Part shown: piece by piece, positions 63,193 through 64,000 of the stretch
How the letters are laid out: the number at the start of each line of letters is the position of its first letter
Numbering within the stretch: position 1 is the stretch's first letter
DNA from: Allorhodoferax sp032337135
GTDB lineage: Bacteria; Pseudomonadota; Gammaproteobacteria; Burkholderiales; Burkholderiaceae_C
Reading direction: 5' to 3'
Assembly: GCF_032337135.1 (NCBI RefSeq)
Contig: NZ_JAVXZZ010000001.1
Location: 310,001 to 374,000, forward strand
DNA: 64,000 bases
Made by a program: the position numbers and the translations under genes
The notes under the pieces: model-generated
The model's database searches: none
What the model saw: only the letters and a program-made list of their open reading frames with translations
What the model was told of the DNA's origin: nothing

Positions 63193-63669
63193 TTACTTGC
63201 CGTCCTTGCTCGGGCCATCGGCGGCCTTGCTGTAGAGGAACTGGCTGATCAGGTTTTCCAACACCACGGCAGATTGGGTTGTGGTGATGGTGTCACCCTC
63301 CGCCAAATTGGCGCCATCCGCGCCAGCCTCGATTCCGATGTACTGCTCGCCCAGCAGACCGCTGGTCAGGATCTTGAGCGAACTGTCCTTGGGAAAGGCA
63401 TAGCGCTTGTCCATGGCCAATCGAACGCGTGCCTGGAAGGTCTTGTCATCAAAGCTGATGGCCTCGACCCGCCCGACCACGACACCGGCACTCTTGACGG
63501 CCGCCTTGGGCTTGAGACCACCAATGTTGTCGAACTTGGCGGTCACCAGATAGCCGCGGTCAAAGCTCAGGGACAGCAGGTTGGCCGACTGCAGGGCCAG
63601 GAACACCAGCGCCAGCGCCCCGATCAGGACAAACAGGCCAACCCACACATCGTTTTTGGAACGTTGCAT
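63193..63669 (-). CDS. mlaD: MCE-domain phospholipid-binding protein MlaD
   Basis: 158 aa. An N-terminal membrane helix (VGLFVLIGALALVFLAL) and one MCE domain (about 38-115) with ATAKFDNIGGLKPKAAVKSAGVVVG. C-terminal helical tail for hexamer packing. The stop directly abuts the mlaA start. Confidence 0.95.
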   Translation of the reverse strand: MQRSKNDVWVGLFVLIGALALVFLALQSANLLSLSFDRGYLVTAKFDNIGGLKPKAAVKSAGVVVGRVEAISFDDKTFQARVRLAMDKRYAFPKDSSLKILTSGLLGEQYIGIEAGADGANLAEGDTITTTQSAVVLENLISQFLYSKAADGPSKDGK

Positions 63670-63679
63670 ACCGATTCCT

Positions 63680-64000
63680 TCAAATACTGAACATCATGGC
63701 GGTCAGGACGAAGTCCAAGCCGAGCACCGTGAGTGACGCCACCACCACCGTGCGCGTAGTGGCACGGGCCACGCCTTCCGGCGTCGGCAGCGCCTCGAAG
63801 CCCTGCAGGAGAGCAATGAAGCTCACCGCCAGACCGAACACAAAACTCTTCACCACGCCGTTGCCAACGTCCTGCCAGACGTCCACACCGCCTTGCATCT
63901 GGCTCCAGAAACTGCCGGCGTCGATACCGATCATGACCACACCCACGAGCCAACCGCCCAGGATACCCACGGCACTGAATACCGCCGCCAGCAGCGGCAT
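63680..64000 (-). CDS. mlaE: Lipid-asymmetry ABC permease MlaE, C-terminal part
   Basis: About 106 codons visible; the start lies beyond the right edge. The sequence from MPLLAAVFSAVGILGGWLVG through KSFVFGLAVSFIALLQGFEA to VLGLDFVLTAMMF is the conserved C-terminal half of MlaE/YrbE permeases. Ten bases before mlaD. Confidence 0.93.
   Translation of the reverse strand: MPLLAAVFSAVGILGGWLVGVVMIGIDAGSFWSQMQGGVDVWQDVGNGVVKSFVFGLAVSFIALLQGFEALPTPEGVARATTRTVVVASLTVLGLDFVLTAMMFSI

Overview
The window is 64 kb of GC-rich (roughly 60-65 %) chromosome from a betaproteobacterium. It is most likely a member of the Comamonadaceae (Burkholderiales). Evidence for this is the gene order rplU-rpmA-obgE-proB, pilBCD-coaE-zapD, petABC-sspAB, hisGD...hisE-tatABC and mla-ABC-bolA-murA-hisG, together with an abundant short intergenic repeat. 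The identification rests on gene content and order, not on a database match. No rRNA, CRISPR array, transposase or prophage was seen. Two tRNA genes are present.

Region 1 (1-8.8 kb, minus strand) is a two-partner secretion locus: two tandem TpsA exoproteins, a double-FecR-domain protein and a TpsB outer-membrane transporter that runs off the left edge. The two tpsA genes share a nearly identical 1,140-bp 5' block (3 mismatches seen), have diverged middles, and end in the same C-terminal peptide, which holds the only cysteine of the mature proteins. Region 2 (9.0-17.2 kb, plus strand) holds an acyl-CoA synthetase, a soluble hybrid histidine kinase, rluA, a PHP phosphatase, a YciO/Sua5 protein, a site-2 protease and trpS with an unusual C-terminal tail. 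A 570-bp gap (17.2-17.75 kb) contains a long imperfect inverted repeat. Region 3 (17.75-25.5 kb) holds a lytic transglycosylase-proS pair, rppH-CNP1, proB, obgE, rpmA-rplU and ispB, followed by tRNA-Pro.

Region 4 (25.8-31 kb, plus) is pilB-pilC-pilD-coaE-zapD. Region 5 (31.1-44.3 kb, mostly minus) holds a Nudix hydrolase, a DUF815 ATPase, argJ, secA, an M23 peptidase, a DciA-like gene (plus), tRNA-Thr, sspB-sspA, petC-petB-petA, pdxA, a NIF3-like gene and a small cysteine-cluster protein. A DegS/DegQ-like protease (plus) follows. Region 6 (45.5-64 kb, minus) is one long co-directional array: mlaE-D-A-C-B, an ABC exporter, a BolA protein, murA, hisG, hisD, then hisC-B-H-A-F-I-E, a DUF4870 protein, hinT and tatA-B-C.

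The most unusual points are these. (i) The tandem tpsA pair has a homogenised secretion block and an invariant TGEICLR tail whose codons also carry the ribosome-binding region and start of the next gene. (ii) A 3.4-kb accessory block splits hisD from hisC. It contains a PIN-toxin/antitoxin pair whose toxin stop overlaps the hisC start. (iii) A family of about 50-bp repeats recurs between genes and in several cases touches or supplies start codons (proB, hisH, hisD). (iv) A roughly 480-bp hairpin-capable inverted repeat lies between the convergent trpS and transglycosylase genes.
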